A stretch of DNA of 64,000 nucleotides from Rachycentron canadum (lineage: Eukaryota > Chordata > Actinopteri > Carangiformes > Rachycentridae): assembly GCA_038496675.1 (NCBI GenBank), contig CM076654.1:7963677-8027676 (forward strand). The letters are read 5' to 3'. Positions 1-11,136 of this stretch are shown piece after piece. The notes under the pieces are model-generated. The model made no database searches and was not told the DNA's origin. It saw only the letters and a list, made by a program, of their open reading frames with translations. Positions within the stretch are counted from its first letter, which is position 1. Each line of letters starts with the position of its first letter. The position numbers were made by a program, and so were the translations under genes.

Positions 1-3000
1 AGCTGAAAAGAACTGTGTCCATTGAGATGACTGACTGACCTGGACATTTCATTGTTGTATTGTCTGTGTAAACGTTTTGTCATGAATTTGTCATAAATAG
101 TGAGCTAACAATTGCAGGAAAACGATTAACACTGGTCTCCCAACAGGACTGTTTCTCTGTTGAACTTCCTTCCACCATCCCTATGGCTGCCCTTTGGGGT
201 GAGGGAGGGAAGGGTGGGCAAGGTGGGGTACTTGTTATTTCTATTTCCTTGAAGTTATTCTGACATTGATTGATGACACATTTCTCATACAAACTTTAAC
301 TTTAACTTTAAAACTCAATTTATTTACATTCACACAACTGTAAAACCAGTCCAGTTATCATAATTCATCTCTATCTTCACCACTGGACATAAACAGGAAG
401 CAAATTATGTCTATGGCAAAAAGATGACCACCACATGAAACTACACAACCTGTACAGCCTGTGATGAAAGGCAGCACACACTGCAGAAAGTTTCTGCACC
501 ATACTGGCTGCATTCCTTCGCCAACAGAGAAAAGCAACAGCTGTACGAGGATGAAGTGACTCAGGATTTTAAGAGGAAGGGGGAGGAAACAGAAGGGAAG
601 CCTGGAGCAAGAAAAAGTATCTAAACTCGTATTTCCCTTTTATACTTACATAGAAAAACATGCACAGAAAAAGATGTGGTATCAGACATGTTCTTCTTCT
701 GTGTTTTAAAGGAGTCACGGCATGATGAAAAGAGGTATGGGGAGAGCAATTGGTGTTCTTCAGTCAAGTGTGAGTAAACATGAGTCACAAAAGACAGATG
801 GGGAGAGCAGAAGGGAGAGCAGAAGGGAGAGCAGAGCGGAAAATGGGAAGGAGAATTAAGTTGCATACAATCTGGGCTTAAATGTAAAAATGACCTCAAT
901 GTACAAAACTTCCAAGTTGTTTTAAAAATAATTATCAGGAACTTCTACAGACATATGCATGCAAAGACTCAGTCATAAAACCAATAATCATCTGCATACA
1001 TGCCTGCACAGACACTTCTATTCTTGGGTATGGTTTTATGCTCTCTTCTCTATTGGCTGTGCCCACTGACTCACGTTCTGAGGTTGAATGAGCTAATAAG
1101 AAACAGGACTGTGTTTTGAAATATCAGCAATGTTATGTGTGTGGAGCTGCCAGCAACTCCACACACATACATACATACATACACTCTCACACACATGCAC
1201 AAAGTGCTCGGGACTGTGGAGCTAATCAAACACCTACACAAAGATTTACTGTTCATTCCCTTCATTGTTCATTGGAACAAAGACTCTCAGGCTCTCAGGA
1301 TTTTACTTTTAAAACACAGGGTCAAAAATGCTTTCACACACTCGCCATTAAAAGGATGGGTCCCTTGAAAGCTATCCTTGCCTCAAACAAGTAAACAATG
1401 TGGACCTGCACTTTTACCCTCCAACTGAGCCTCACTGGCAGCATAACAACAACACACTAGCTCCCTTTTTGTTTCCTTTGTGCAGCTGTTCAGCTCTCTT
1501 CGGTCGCCCCTCTCTCAAACCCTGTCAGCTCAAAACACGTGCTTCCTGCCAGTACATATCAGCATATAAACACATGCCACACATCAGATATGAACATATG
1601 TGTATCCCACCCTTTTTAAGAGGCCCCTGTTTGGGTGCCATAACCATCGCTCCTTTAACAATCCCACAATGCAACTGGCCTGATTTTCTGCAGTTTTGTG
1701 GTGGTATATAATTTAATACAGATGTGACACAGAAAATGTTTATGACAAGTCTCTTCCTGGAGATGATCAACTCAGAATCTCCAGCAAAAAAATCTTAAAT
1801 CTCTATAATTATAACTATATTACATTATATTTGGTGTGAATTTAGGTTCAGTTGCTATTTCTGATTCTGAAATTGTGGGGTTAAAGCAAAAATCATGATG
1901 TACGGTTCATAAAGCATGCAGAATTAACCAAACTTTAATCACTAGACCAGCTGGTAAGGAAGCGTTGCAGCCAAGAATGATAACTTATGTAAGATATGGA
2001 CCAGAGCTATTGAAATGCTGACTGACAATAAGATAAAGAAATCTGTTCATGAGCAGGACTTTCTTAAAAAGGGAGGAGGATACTAACGTCTCACGGGCAC
2101 TGATGGGGTTAATGTATTTTTCAGTAACACCCAATCTGTTATTAGTTGAAACATGCACAACCACAGATGCAGCCAGAGGAGAGTGTGATTCCCCTAGTAG
2201 GTCAAATATGAATGGAAGAAATGAAAATATCTTTGAAGTAGCAGCAGCCAGACTATGAGTCAGCAGCAGCTTCTTTTGAGATGCACAGGATGCAGTGTAG
2301 TGCATCCACTTTAGCTCCATCCAAGATAATAAGTAAGAGACAAAAACAAATACACTCTTCCTCCAAAAGTATTAATTTCCTACTCGTGTGCAGTTTCACT
2401 TTTCTTAGAGGACTTGGTTTTAAATGCTGACCACAGTCTTTGACATCTTAGCACGATGAGGTGAGCAGACCATTAGCAAGGATGTGTAATGATGATAGCA
2501 CACTGTGGTTATAGAGGTCAGAGGTGACACATTTTTGTCTTTCAGCAACAAGACCAAAATAGTCGAAAATGGTGAGACTGAGTGCATGGAGCATAGTTGC
2601 ATCTGTCTGTGAATTTCAAATTATTGTTTACTGTGCCCTTTAAAGCATCTCTGAGGCAACTCTTTCTGCCTTTTGTTTGGAAATATCACTTTGACAGTTG
2701 ACAGAGACTTTGTAGTGGGTGGACTGCCAACACTTGGACCCAGAGGAGGGACTGGCACAGGAAACACCAGTGAGTGGCACTTTTATGGTCTCATTTACTT
2801 TAAAAAAAAAAACAAAAAAAAAAAAACATTTCTTAGACATCTCAACATTTATGGGATTGGATTGTGAACAGCATTCCCGATGTAATGCCACACCATGCTG
2901 ACAGTGTCAGTTTCTAGGAACAACTGTGAACATTATACCATGTTTTGAACTGGTTTGACCTGCTGGGATCCCCAAACCTGTATTCAACCGTTTACAATAG

Positions 3001-4800
3001 CTTATACAATGGCTTTAGTTTTGGCTTTCCTTCATTTAAGTGGTTTGCCTGTGTGTAGTATGTTTGCTGATGATGTGCTACCACATATGATGTCATGTAG
3101 ATAAGTAAGCCACTAGGAGTCTGATGACTGATGAAGGCATTATGCATTCTTTACTTGGGGATTTTCAGTCAGGCTTTAATTAACAGCTGTGATCTGGCTC
3201 TGTAAAGTCCTGCAGAACAGAGAATGCATTGTTACTTCCAGCCTCCTTTTGTGCACAGTATGAAGCCTTGAAGTCCTTATGAGAAAGACACATAAATAAA
3301 TAAATAAAATAAACCCAATAGAAGCAAATGTTGACATTAGAAATGAGTATAAACTGAGGAGACAATGGAGCTGAGAGAACTACGTGGAAGGAGATAAAAA
3401 GAAGGAAAAAGAGAGGGAGCTGCGAGGGGGAGAAAGAGAACGAGAGAAGGACATGAAATTGAATCCCTAAGTTCAACAGAAAGAGGGTGAGTAGCCTTGA
3501 GTCATCCTTACTTCCACAACTGCACAGAGACAAATTGAGGATGAGACACAGATGGAGGCATTGATAGGATTTACAACCGCAATTGAGACTATTAGATGAT
3601 CGGTCAGATAGGAAGAGTAGAGATGTGAAAGGGGGGTTTGTCCGAATTCAGTCTGGCATTGAATTAATAACTCTTGAGGGATTCATTCTTATCTAATGGC
3701 CAATGTTCCCACTGTCTGTTCCAGTACTATTATCTGTCTGACCTGCTCTTTACTTACAGCTTTACGTCTCAAACTACTGATCCCATGAGTCACAAACAGC
3801 AGCATGAAGCACAAGCCCAGCTGACCACACAGCAGGGAATGCAGATAATGGATACTAAATCCACAATGTGTCAACACACAACTGTGCTGACTATCAGAGT
3901 GATGGAGACGAAGCCCTAACTGATGCTGGGGAGGAGAGTTCCCAGATCGCAACCCTGGACAGAAATCCAGCTCATTAGATTGATAAGCGAGTCTGCATGG
4001 CAGTGATCCTGTGCAGAGCTTGGCTGCAGTAGTAACAATGATACACACACATAACATACACACCCACGCTGGTAATCACAGTATCATAGCAAACACTGAG
4101 TCCAGCAGCAGAGTACAATATCACCATGTTCTTGTTAAATTTAAAGAAGCAACCACAGGACACTTTATGACTTTGTGTTGCAAAGAGATTTCAAATAACC
4201 TTGGTAACACAAAAGACTGACTGTCAAAACTGAATGTGTGATGCTGTATCCCCACCAGATTAAACAGGTGGATGTGTCTGCTAAGTTGAAGCAGTTGTGA
4301 CTAAGCTCTTTTCTGCATTTTTGGTTTTATTTCACATCCACATGTTTAATAAGATGTTGCTTTAGCATTAAATCAAACAAAAGGACTGTCACAATAACTC
4401 TATATCATTATCCAATCACATTTGAGAACATTTGCATTTCATATAAAGTAATTAGCCTAAAAAAAATTAACCTTTACCCTTTCAGTTGATTGGACTATTG
4501 TTGTTCTGTCTGGGCAATATAATATTTTTAACATATAAGAATATAGTCTTGCAGTAGAATCTTGTATAGAAGGTTTTCATGCTTTTTTTCATTGACACGT
4601 GAATTAACAACCATCCATTTGCTACTCCGCTGATCCTTTGAGGGTCTCGGGGGGCTGGTGCCAATCCCACATTGAATAACAACCATGCAGAGTCTTTATC
4701 TACGCCCCTGTCCTATAAACCGCACGACCTCGGATAATAATGATGCTCTGGTGCCACGGTGAAAGAGAAAAAGAGCCGAAGTTGTCGCATTAGGAGAAAG
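1..4800. other. Intergenic or intronic DNA, no gene recognised
   Basis: I see no coding exon with recognisable similarity on either strand. Open frames here are short and low in complexity. Visible structure is limited to simple repeats: a GGGAGAGCAGAA-type imperfect tandem repeat near 803-840, an ACAT tract near 1160-1182, a run of A near 2801-2826, an AATA tract near 3291-3312 and a purine-rich stretch at about 3390-3490. If the minus-strand promoter at 4.85-4.96 kb is real, this stretch would be the first intron of that gene, which would then continue beyond the left edge. Confidence 0.6.
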
Positions 4801-4847
4801 AAGCATGGTGCATAGTCTGTGAAACAGAAGAGGACAAAGGCTCTTAC

Positions 4848-4963
4848 CAGATATCAGATCTTCTGAAACGGTTACTTCTCTGTGTTTGCAGACGCAACCT
4901 CGGTGTCCTGGGGACTGGTGGCTCTGACTGAGCTGGCTCTTCCTCCGCTCCCAGCTTTTATCG
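4848..4963 (-). promoter_or_regulatory. Candidate minus-strand promoter and noncoding exon 1 (possibly plat)
   Basis: The 4860-5160 stretch is the most GC-rich part of the left 9 kb. Read on the minus strand it has a TATA-like box (CGATAAAAGC, 4954-4963). About 30 bases downstream begins a stretch without ATG that ends at a strong splice donor (CTG|GTAAGAG, exon end 4848). This is the pattern of a TATA promoter followed by a noncoding exon of about 80 bases. In human 8p11, PLAT (tissue plasminogen activator) lies head-to-head with IKBKB and has a noncoding first exon, so plat is a reasonable guess. It rests on position only, because no plat coding exon is visible in the window. Confidence 0.4.
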
Positions 4964-5041
4964 CAGCGCTGCGGTCGCGCCGGTGCGTGAAGGGGGAGGG
5001 CTGCTGTGACCTCAGCGGCGGAGCGCTGCTCGTCCTGGCCG

Positions 5042-5067
5042 GATGATGATGATGATGATGATGATGC
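5042..5067. repeat. (TGA)n microsatellite in GC-rich promoter island
   Basis: About eight ATG/TGA trinucleotides in a row. In the minus-strand frames they read as poly-Ser or poly-His, which makes a deceptively long open frame. Confidence 0.9.
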
Positions 5068-5230
5068 AGCCGGCTGGGTGGTGCGAGTAGGAAACCAGAC
5101 CTCCGCAAGAGCCCCAAGAGCCCCAAGAGCCCCAAGAGTTTGAGATCGCAAACTGGTCATTTCGTTAGAAACACCTATATTCCGGGACGTTTCAGCTGTA
5201 AATTTCTCCATAATCTCTCTCGGTGACAAA

Positions 5231-5335
5231 GGTGTGCGCACATTAAGGGCAATAGCATTCAACATTTTGAAAGGTTTTTAAAACAAAAGTTTTTAAATAA
5301 TGTTTGCTGACCTTTTTTAACAGTTGTGAGAGAAC
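5231..5335. repeat. Duplicated segment, copy A
   Basis: This roughly 100-bp stretch resembles 8103-8210 in the same orientation. Shared blocks include CACATTAAGG, GCATTCAACATTTT, ATGTTTG-TGACC and CCTTTTTTAACAG-TGTGAGAGA, separated by small indels. Similarity stops abruptly after GAGAGA on the right. Confidence 0.75.
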
Positions 5336-5339
5336 ATAA

Positions 5340-8300
5340 ATATAATTTTATATTTGAATATATTTATTATTGGTTTAAATATAAATAAACTATTGCTGTT
5401 ACCACAGTTAGAGTTCCCTCTCAAGGGACCCCAGTGCAAAACTAATTGTTTGACTCCTATTGACTCCCACTATACATGGCAGTGTCAAGCCTCAAGTCTA
5501 GAATTTCAGATGATTTAAATTTTAAACAAATTTACAATTAACCAATTATATACACCCTAACTGATTAAACAGGCTTTTTTGACATCTAAAGATAATAAGG
5601 TAGGGTAAAGTAAGATAAGAACAACTGCAGATTTTTAAAAGTGACATAAACACCGTCATACTATTATTTTTTCAATTAAGTCAGGGCCCTGTGGCAGTAT
5701 TTGATTGGCTGTAGGTGACACCATATCTGTGTGGTTAACCATTTGGCACCAGGAGTCATTTGTTACAACTACTCTCCTCCTTATTTGGCCAAATTCTTAG
5801 GAAATCAGTTACTTTGCCTGAAGAATGACTCCAAACAACTGTGATTTTACTCACATTGGATAATTCACGTTCATTGTTTTTACTGTCTATTAACTTAACC
5901 CCACACTAAATAGCTGAACACACAGCATTTTAGGATGTAGTGGTCGGGGGTAGTAAACTTGGCGTCTGCCCTGTGTTAAATTAGAGCACACTCCCACTAC
6001 TTGATGAGGAAGTCTCTCTCTCTCTCTCTCTCTCTCTCGCTCTCTCACACACGGCCACGAAGGATACCTGATAAATCATAAACCTATTACAGATGACTCA
6101 AGCTGAATGCTATGTGATGAATCACATCAGGTTCCTGAGACAAAGGTGTCTTATCTCTTTGAGTTATATTTGTTAACTATCAAATTCATGAAATCCAACA
6201 GACCATGCAAAACCCTTGTGTTAAAGATATTTCAGTCATCCTCAGTTTGACGGCCTGCTATTTACTTTATGCAATGAAGTTATGCAGTTAAAGGAATTTG
6301 TCAACTCTGTAGGAGAATTACAGAAACCACGCAAACCATTGCTTCAAAACAACTATCTTAAAGTGTGGGTGACTGCTTGCACAATTCCTTGGACTCATAC
6401 TCTCCATAAACACAAACAAAGCATCAAGTGTGCATCATGAATATACAAGAATCTGTCCTGATGAAAAATGAGCAGGGTGTTTTTCTATCTGACAACAGAG
6501 GCTGGTGAGCTCAAAAGAAGCTACATAAATCACATACTCTGTGTATTTTATATCCAATCAATATACCAGTAATATGGCTATACAGTGTACCTATCACATT
6601 AAGTAAATTATTCAAAATGTGTTTAAAAAAAATTAATAAAATATTAGCAAATTATTTTTCTCTGTAAAAATCAATTTGCCTTCAGAGTTTTTACCAGAAG
6701 CAGCTGTGAAACTGGAAGGTGACAACATATTCAACTATAGCAATAGATCACAAAGTATCACAGCTGATAGAGCAACGTTTTGTAGGAAGTAAATATAGAA
6801 TCAAATCCTATTCTACAAACCATAATTGGACTATAGTCAGGGGAATGGAAAAAACGTTCACTTCCGCTTACAACTTCTCTGACTTGTAATTCAGAGTCTG
6901 AGATATCAAGAATTTCTGGTAGGGAAATTAGTTTCAGTTGGCAGAGCAACTGCAAACAACATCACAACAATTAACATACAATCAATTCTGCTAGTTCTAT
7001 AGGAGCCATACACTGTTGTGTAGTCTATGTGGTTTCATTCGGTGATAGACTGCTAAATACATAGAAAAAGGAGTTAATCTAGGCTGATTACAAGACTATT
7101 AGTTGGGCTAACCACCTTGGCATCGTCAGAATAATTTGTTTTAATTATGACAACAACACACTAATGCAGAAAGGATCTGACATAATGACTAACATGGTTA
7201 ACAAGAAAACTCCTCAAGCCACAGCTTGATAATCACAAAAATGATTCTCAGATAACAGTCCATCAAGTAAAAGATATTACTATTTGGAAACTGTTGTACT
7301 AGTAACTTGATACAAGCAACAGCATTTTCAACTGTAACCAACTGCTGGTGTTAGAATAAAAAGCTATAATAGAAATAAATGAATCTAGTGGAAAGTAAAC
7401 ACTTTTATAATAATATGTAATCGAGGACAACATTTAAGCCATTTCCACAGGCTTGGTTTACATCACTAAACAAAGCTAAATAAAACAATAAAGGTCTTTC
7501 ACTATGAGTTGTTGAATTCCATGAATCCCTCTATCTGTTATCCGCTGTCCTTGCTGGAAAAGCTTCAGAAGCAGCACCATATTTGTTCATATAAACAGGA
7601 AATCTTCTAATCTGTTGAAGTGAGCCATATACACCAAAGATCACATATCGGCAGACGTCAGACGTGCATTGGCCAATAAAAATAAAGCATGCTGATTGCA
7701 TGGGAGTAAGTTCTCGATTTTGAAGAAAATTTAGATGATGAAACAAGTGCAGTGACAAAATCACTGTTATACTCTGGAATTCAAGTGTGACCTTTCAAAA
7801 TCTGCAAATGTTATAGCCTCAGTATTTATCTATTTATGTCACACAGTTCAAATGAGAATAAGAATATTTTTTGAGACTTTTTTTTTTGTTGCGCACTTAC
7901 ATTATCCCAAATGTTTTCAGCAATTCTCAAACCCAGAGAGATATGTGATTTTAAAACCTGGTGACCTGGTGAATATCTGGTCTATAAGTTACCAAAGAAG
8001 CAATCAAAACAAGGCTTAGCAGTCTTAGTTCTGAGGCCCTCTCTGACATCCTGTTTCGACAAAACTGCCTGTTTGCCTGACCCATTAGTCATACATCAAC
8101 ATTGTGTGCACATTAAGGACAAATGGCATTCAACATTTTAAAATTATTTCATAAATTTCACCCAGGTTTTTCAAGTTATGTTTGATGACCTTTTTTAACA
8201 GCTGTGAGAGACTGGCAACAAGAGAGCGGTCTTTCTGGTTTTTCTTCGAACACTTGCAAGTGGACGCCTCAGCCAACAACAAAGTGTGTTCCTGACCAAG

Positions 8301-9000
8301 AGCACGCCGCATGTTTAGTGAGTCTGCTTTCATACACTCACACACCGGATAATTGCTGAGACACCTTTATGACCAGCCTTGGAGAGCGAGCAGATCAGTG
8401 TGTGGGAGACAGATGTAGTTCACACGTCACTACTTCTGACACTGGGAGAAGCTGATGGGAAGACAATTTTTTGATTTTGTTTTTTAAATTTTTTCTTTAC
8501 AATTTGTCACCCAGTGCATAATTTGTTAGTCACATTCAGTGTGTTTAAAAGTGGACTGTTAAATTTGGACACAGATAAAAATATCTATATATTTTCGATG
8601 AGATTCCATGAAAAGACCATTAATCATCAATGAATCAACCCAACTATTGTAGTTTGGCTGTTTTTTTAACGATTAAATCCCACATCCTACAATCATGCTA
8701 TTGTAAAAGCTCAAGCGCCCCAGAACTGTATTAATCCGCACTTGAAAATAGTTCTAGTTAAGTGAATTATCTGGAGAATTATCTGGAGTGTATTTAGTCA
8801 TACAACATTGACAGAAGGAAAAAATATACTGGTTCCGTTTTGTCGGATTTGTTGATAATAACAACACCGGAAATCAACATGATTTAGATCAAATCAGCTG
8901 CAAAGTTGAGATAAAGTGACTCTCTCCCGCATGTTAGTCCCCAAACTTAAGCTTTGGGGCTTTGAGGGGGTTCAGGCTGCAGCTAAAACACCTTAAAACA
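5340..9000. other. AT-rich noncoding DNA
   Basis: No coding exon recognised. It contains a (CT)n tract at 6012-6056 and the duplicated segment at 8103-8210. It lies between the candidate minus-strand promoter near 4.9 kb and the presumed ikbkb promoter near 9.1 kb. Confidence 0.6.
8103..8210. repeat. Duplicated segment, copy B
   Basis: Second copy of the segment at 5231-5335, direct orientation, about 2.9 kb apart. It is not part of any coding region. It may be a small local duplication or two copies of a dispersed repeat family. Confidence 0.75.
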
Positions 9001-9029
9001 CATCATCCACGGTTAAAAGCAGTGGGAGC

Positions 9030-9300
9030 TGGGTTTGAACCTCTTCATCGACCCACCAGCTGGGCGTCGTGCCTCCTGTGGGCGGGACTCTGCAGGTTTA
9101 CAGGAAATGCGGCGATCAGGAAGTAAAAAAGTTTGAGACATTTGTTTGTATCGTTGAAAAAAAAAAAAAAAGAAAAAAAAAAAAGAAACCAAAACAACAA
9201 TTGTAGCGTTCAAAGCGGTTCAAAGCTGAACTCGGTTGCAGACCGGATACACACACCGTCTTGAAGAAAGTCAGGTGTGAACCCGAGGACGAAGTCTAAG
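9030..9300 (+). promoter_or_regulatory. ikbkb: Presumed ikbkb promoter and noncoding exon 1
   Basis: This is a locally GC-rich stretch with a GC-box-like GGGCGGGAC near 9080, after AT-rich DNA. A consensus-like donor (CTAAG|GTAGGA) ends a possible noncoding exon at 9300. The first coding exon of ikbkb starts at an acceptor at 11119/11120 and carries only 17 bases before the ATG, so an upstream untranslated exon is required. Human IKBKB also starts with a noncoding exon. The exact start site and donor are inferred; an alternative donor lies at about 9273. Confidence 0.4.
9157..9184. repeat. Poly(A) tract
   Basis: A-rich tract interrupted by two G residues, within the presumed ikbkb 5' region. 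Confidence 0.9.
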
Positions 9301-9544
9301 GTAGGATTTAGTCGAAATTATACTTCGGCTGAGGCGTTTGTCTGCATGAAAGAAAGGGCGACAAACAAGTACGGTCAACTGAAAGGAAGCATGAATCACT
9401 CAGAGGGAAAGTCATCTTCGGGGTTTAAGTGCACGACTTTGTTCAGAGCATGGAAGAGAGATCAATAATCGGGGTATTAAGCATGAGTCCAAAGCGAAAG
9501 CAGCCTGAAAGGTGCGTGCTGTCACTGTTGAAGTGAATAGGCCC

Positions 9545-9655
9545 AGAAACAGCCTGAAGTTTACAGAGCTATTCATAATACAGGCCTGTACAGAGCTGAC
9601 ATAAAACCACCGTTAATACACCATCAGAACAGACCTGTGGAATCAGATCTATGGA

Positions 9656-9696
<41 letters not shown>

Positions 9697-9835
9697 TGGT
9701 TAGTAACAGCCTTAACGATATTTACCTTAACTACAGAGCTATTTGTAATGTAGGTCTGTGTACACAATTAAAGCATATACATAAACATACAACATATAGA
9801 CATAAAACCACCATGTGGAATCAGATCTATGCAAT

Positions 9836-9867
<32 letters not shown>

Positions 9868-10242
9868 AATAATAATAATTGATTAGAAACAGCCTGAAGG
9901 ATACCCTATGTTAACTACAGAGCTATTCATAATGTAGGCCTGTACATAATTGACATAAAACCAGTGTTAATACACTATCAGCATAGATCATGTGGAAATC
10001 AGCTCTTTTATTCTAATTATTATTAGATTAGAAACAGTCTGATGGATACTTACTGTAACTACAGTGCTATTTGCAATGTAAGCCTGTATCCAGCTTTACT
10101 CTTTACTTTACTCTTCTATTGATGAATTAGCCTGTATAATTGCAATTTGTGTAAAAAGCAAAACATAAAACCAGTGTTAATGCACAATCGGAATAGATGA
10201 CGTGGAATCAGCTCCACACAACATTGATATTATGATGATTAC
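9545..10242 (+). repeat. Four diverged tandem copies of a 140-215 bp unit
   Basis: The unit has recurring landmarks in fixed order: AGAAACAGCCTGAAGGATA, CTACAGAGCTATT, ATAATGTAGGCCTGTA, GACATAAAACCA, GTTAATACACCATCAG, GTGGAATCAGATCTAT and then a trinucleotide run. Copies lie at about 9545-9699, 9700-9882, 9883-10027 and 10028-10242. Copies 1 and 2 end in pure ATT or GAT/AAT microsatellites (9658-9694 and 9838-9880); copies 3 and 4 have only remnants. It sits in presumed ikbkb intron 1 or the promoter-proximal region. Confidence 0.85.
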
Positions 10243-11136
10243 ATTAATGTTTTTACATAACATAAACATTTATGATTGTCACCACATTTTACAATATGTT
10301 TTTATGCTTGTCAGCTCATACACATAGCTCCAGCAGTAGCAACAACACCCAGTGGCCACCAGAACTAAAATGTGACTTACATGATATATGATGACGTAGA
10401 GAGCACCTGACCAATTTCAATCTCAAACAAAAGCGTTGTGGAAGTATGGGGAAATACAAATGCATCTTTGTATAGGGATCCCATAATATTCAGCCATTGA
10501 TACCGATATAATGGTAGACACATACAATGAATGAATATCAGTAAAATGTGAGAATGAAGGTTAGTGTCAGTTTGTTGTCTGTGCGAGTGTCTGGTTCAAA
10601 AACTGAAATCTCTGAGCAAGCAGAGACTGATCCAGATAAAATGTGAGATTACACAGGATGAATCCTAACACCTGTAGTCTGATTATTGTCCTAATCTGTG
10701 AATCAGGTGACCCGTATGTATTCAGTTTAGAACAGTTTAGCAAGTTTAACATAAAACTCTCAAAATGTAGAATCTGGAAAGGCTTTCTTGATAAATGTCT
10801 TAAATGATTCTTCGTAACATTAGCGTGCCATCATGCTGAAAGACCAGTCGAGCCTTGGTTGTTCTGAAGTCGATGTAGAGCTGAGTCTGAAGTGTCGTGA
10901 AGTGTCTTCTGTACAGACATTAACTCTTTTTATTTCTATGAAAACAAAGCACACGACTCCTTCTAGGTGGTCGTAGTGGTAATGACCAGTGAATGGTGAA
11001 ATAGCTTCCTCATGTGTTATCAGTCCACTATATTTTTGTCTGCTAATATGAGCTTCTCATTTCCACTATTATGACTGTAAGCTTCATTTTATCCTTGTTA
11101 TTTGTTGTGTTGGGTGTAGGACCAACTGGAGAGGCC

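Noticed and set aside
4696..5265. 189-codon minus-strand open frame
   Set aside because: It runs through the TGA microsatellite (poly-Ser) and GC-rich promoter sequence, has no family resemblance, and contains the TATA-like box and a splice donor. Its length is explained by GC content.
9545..10242. CRISPR-like repeat array
   Set aside because: Units are 140-215 bases, diverged and contain microsatellites, in a vertebrate genome; there are no short identical repeats with unique spacers.
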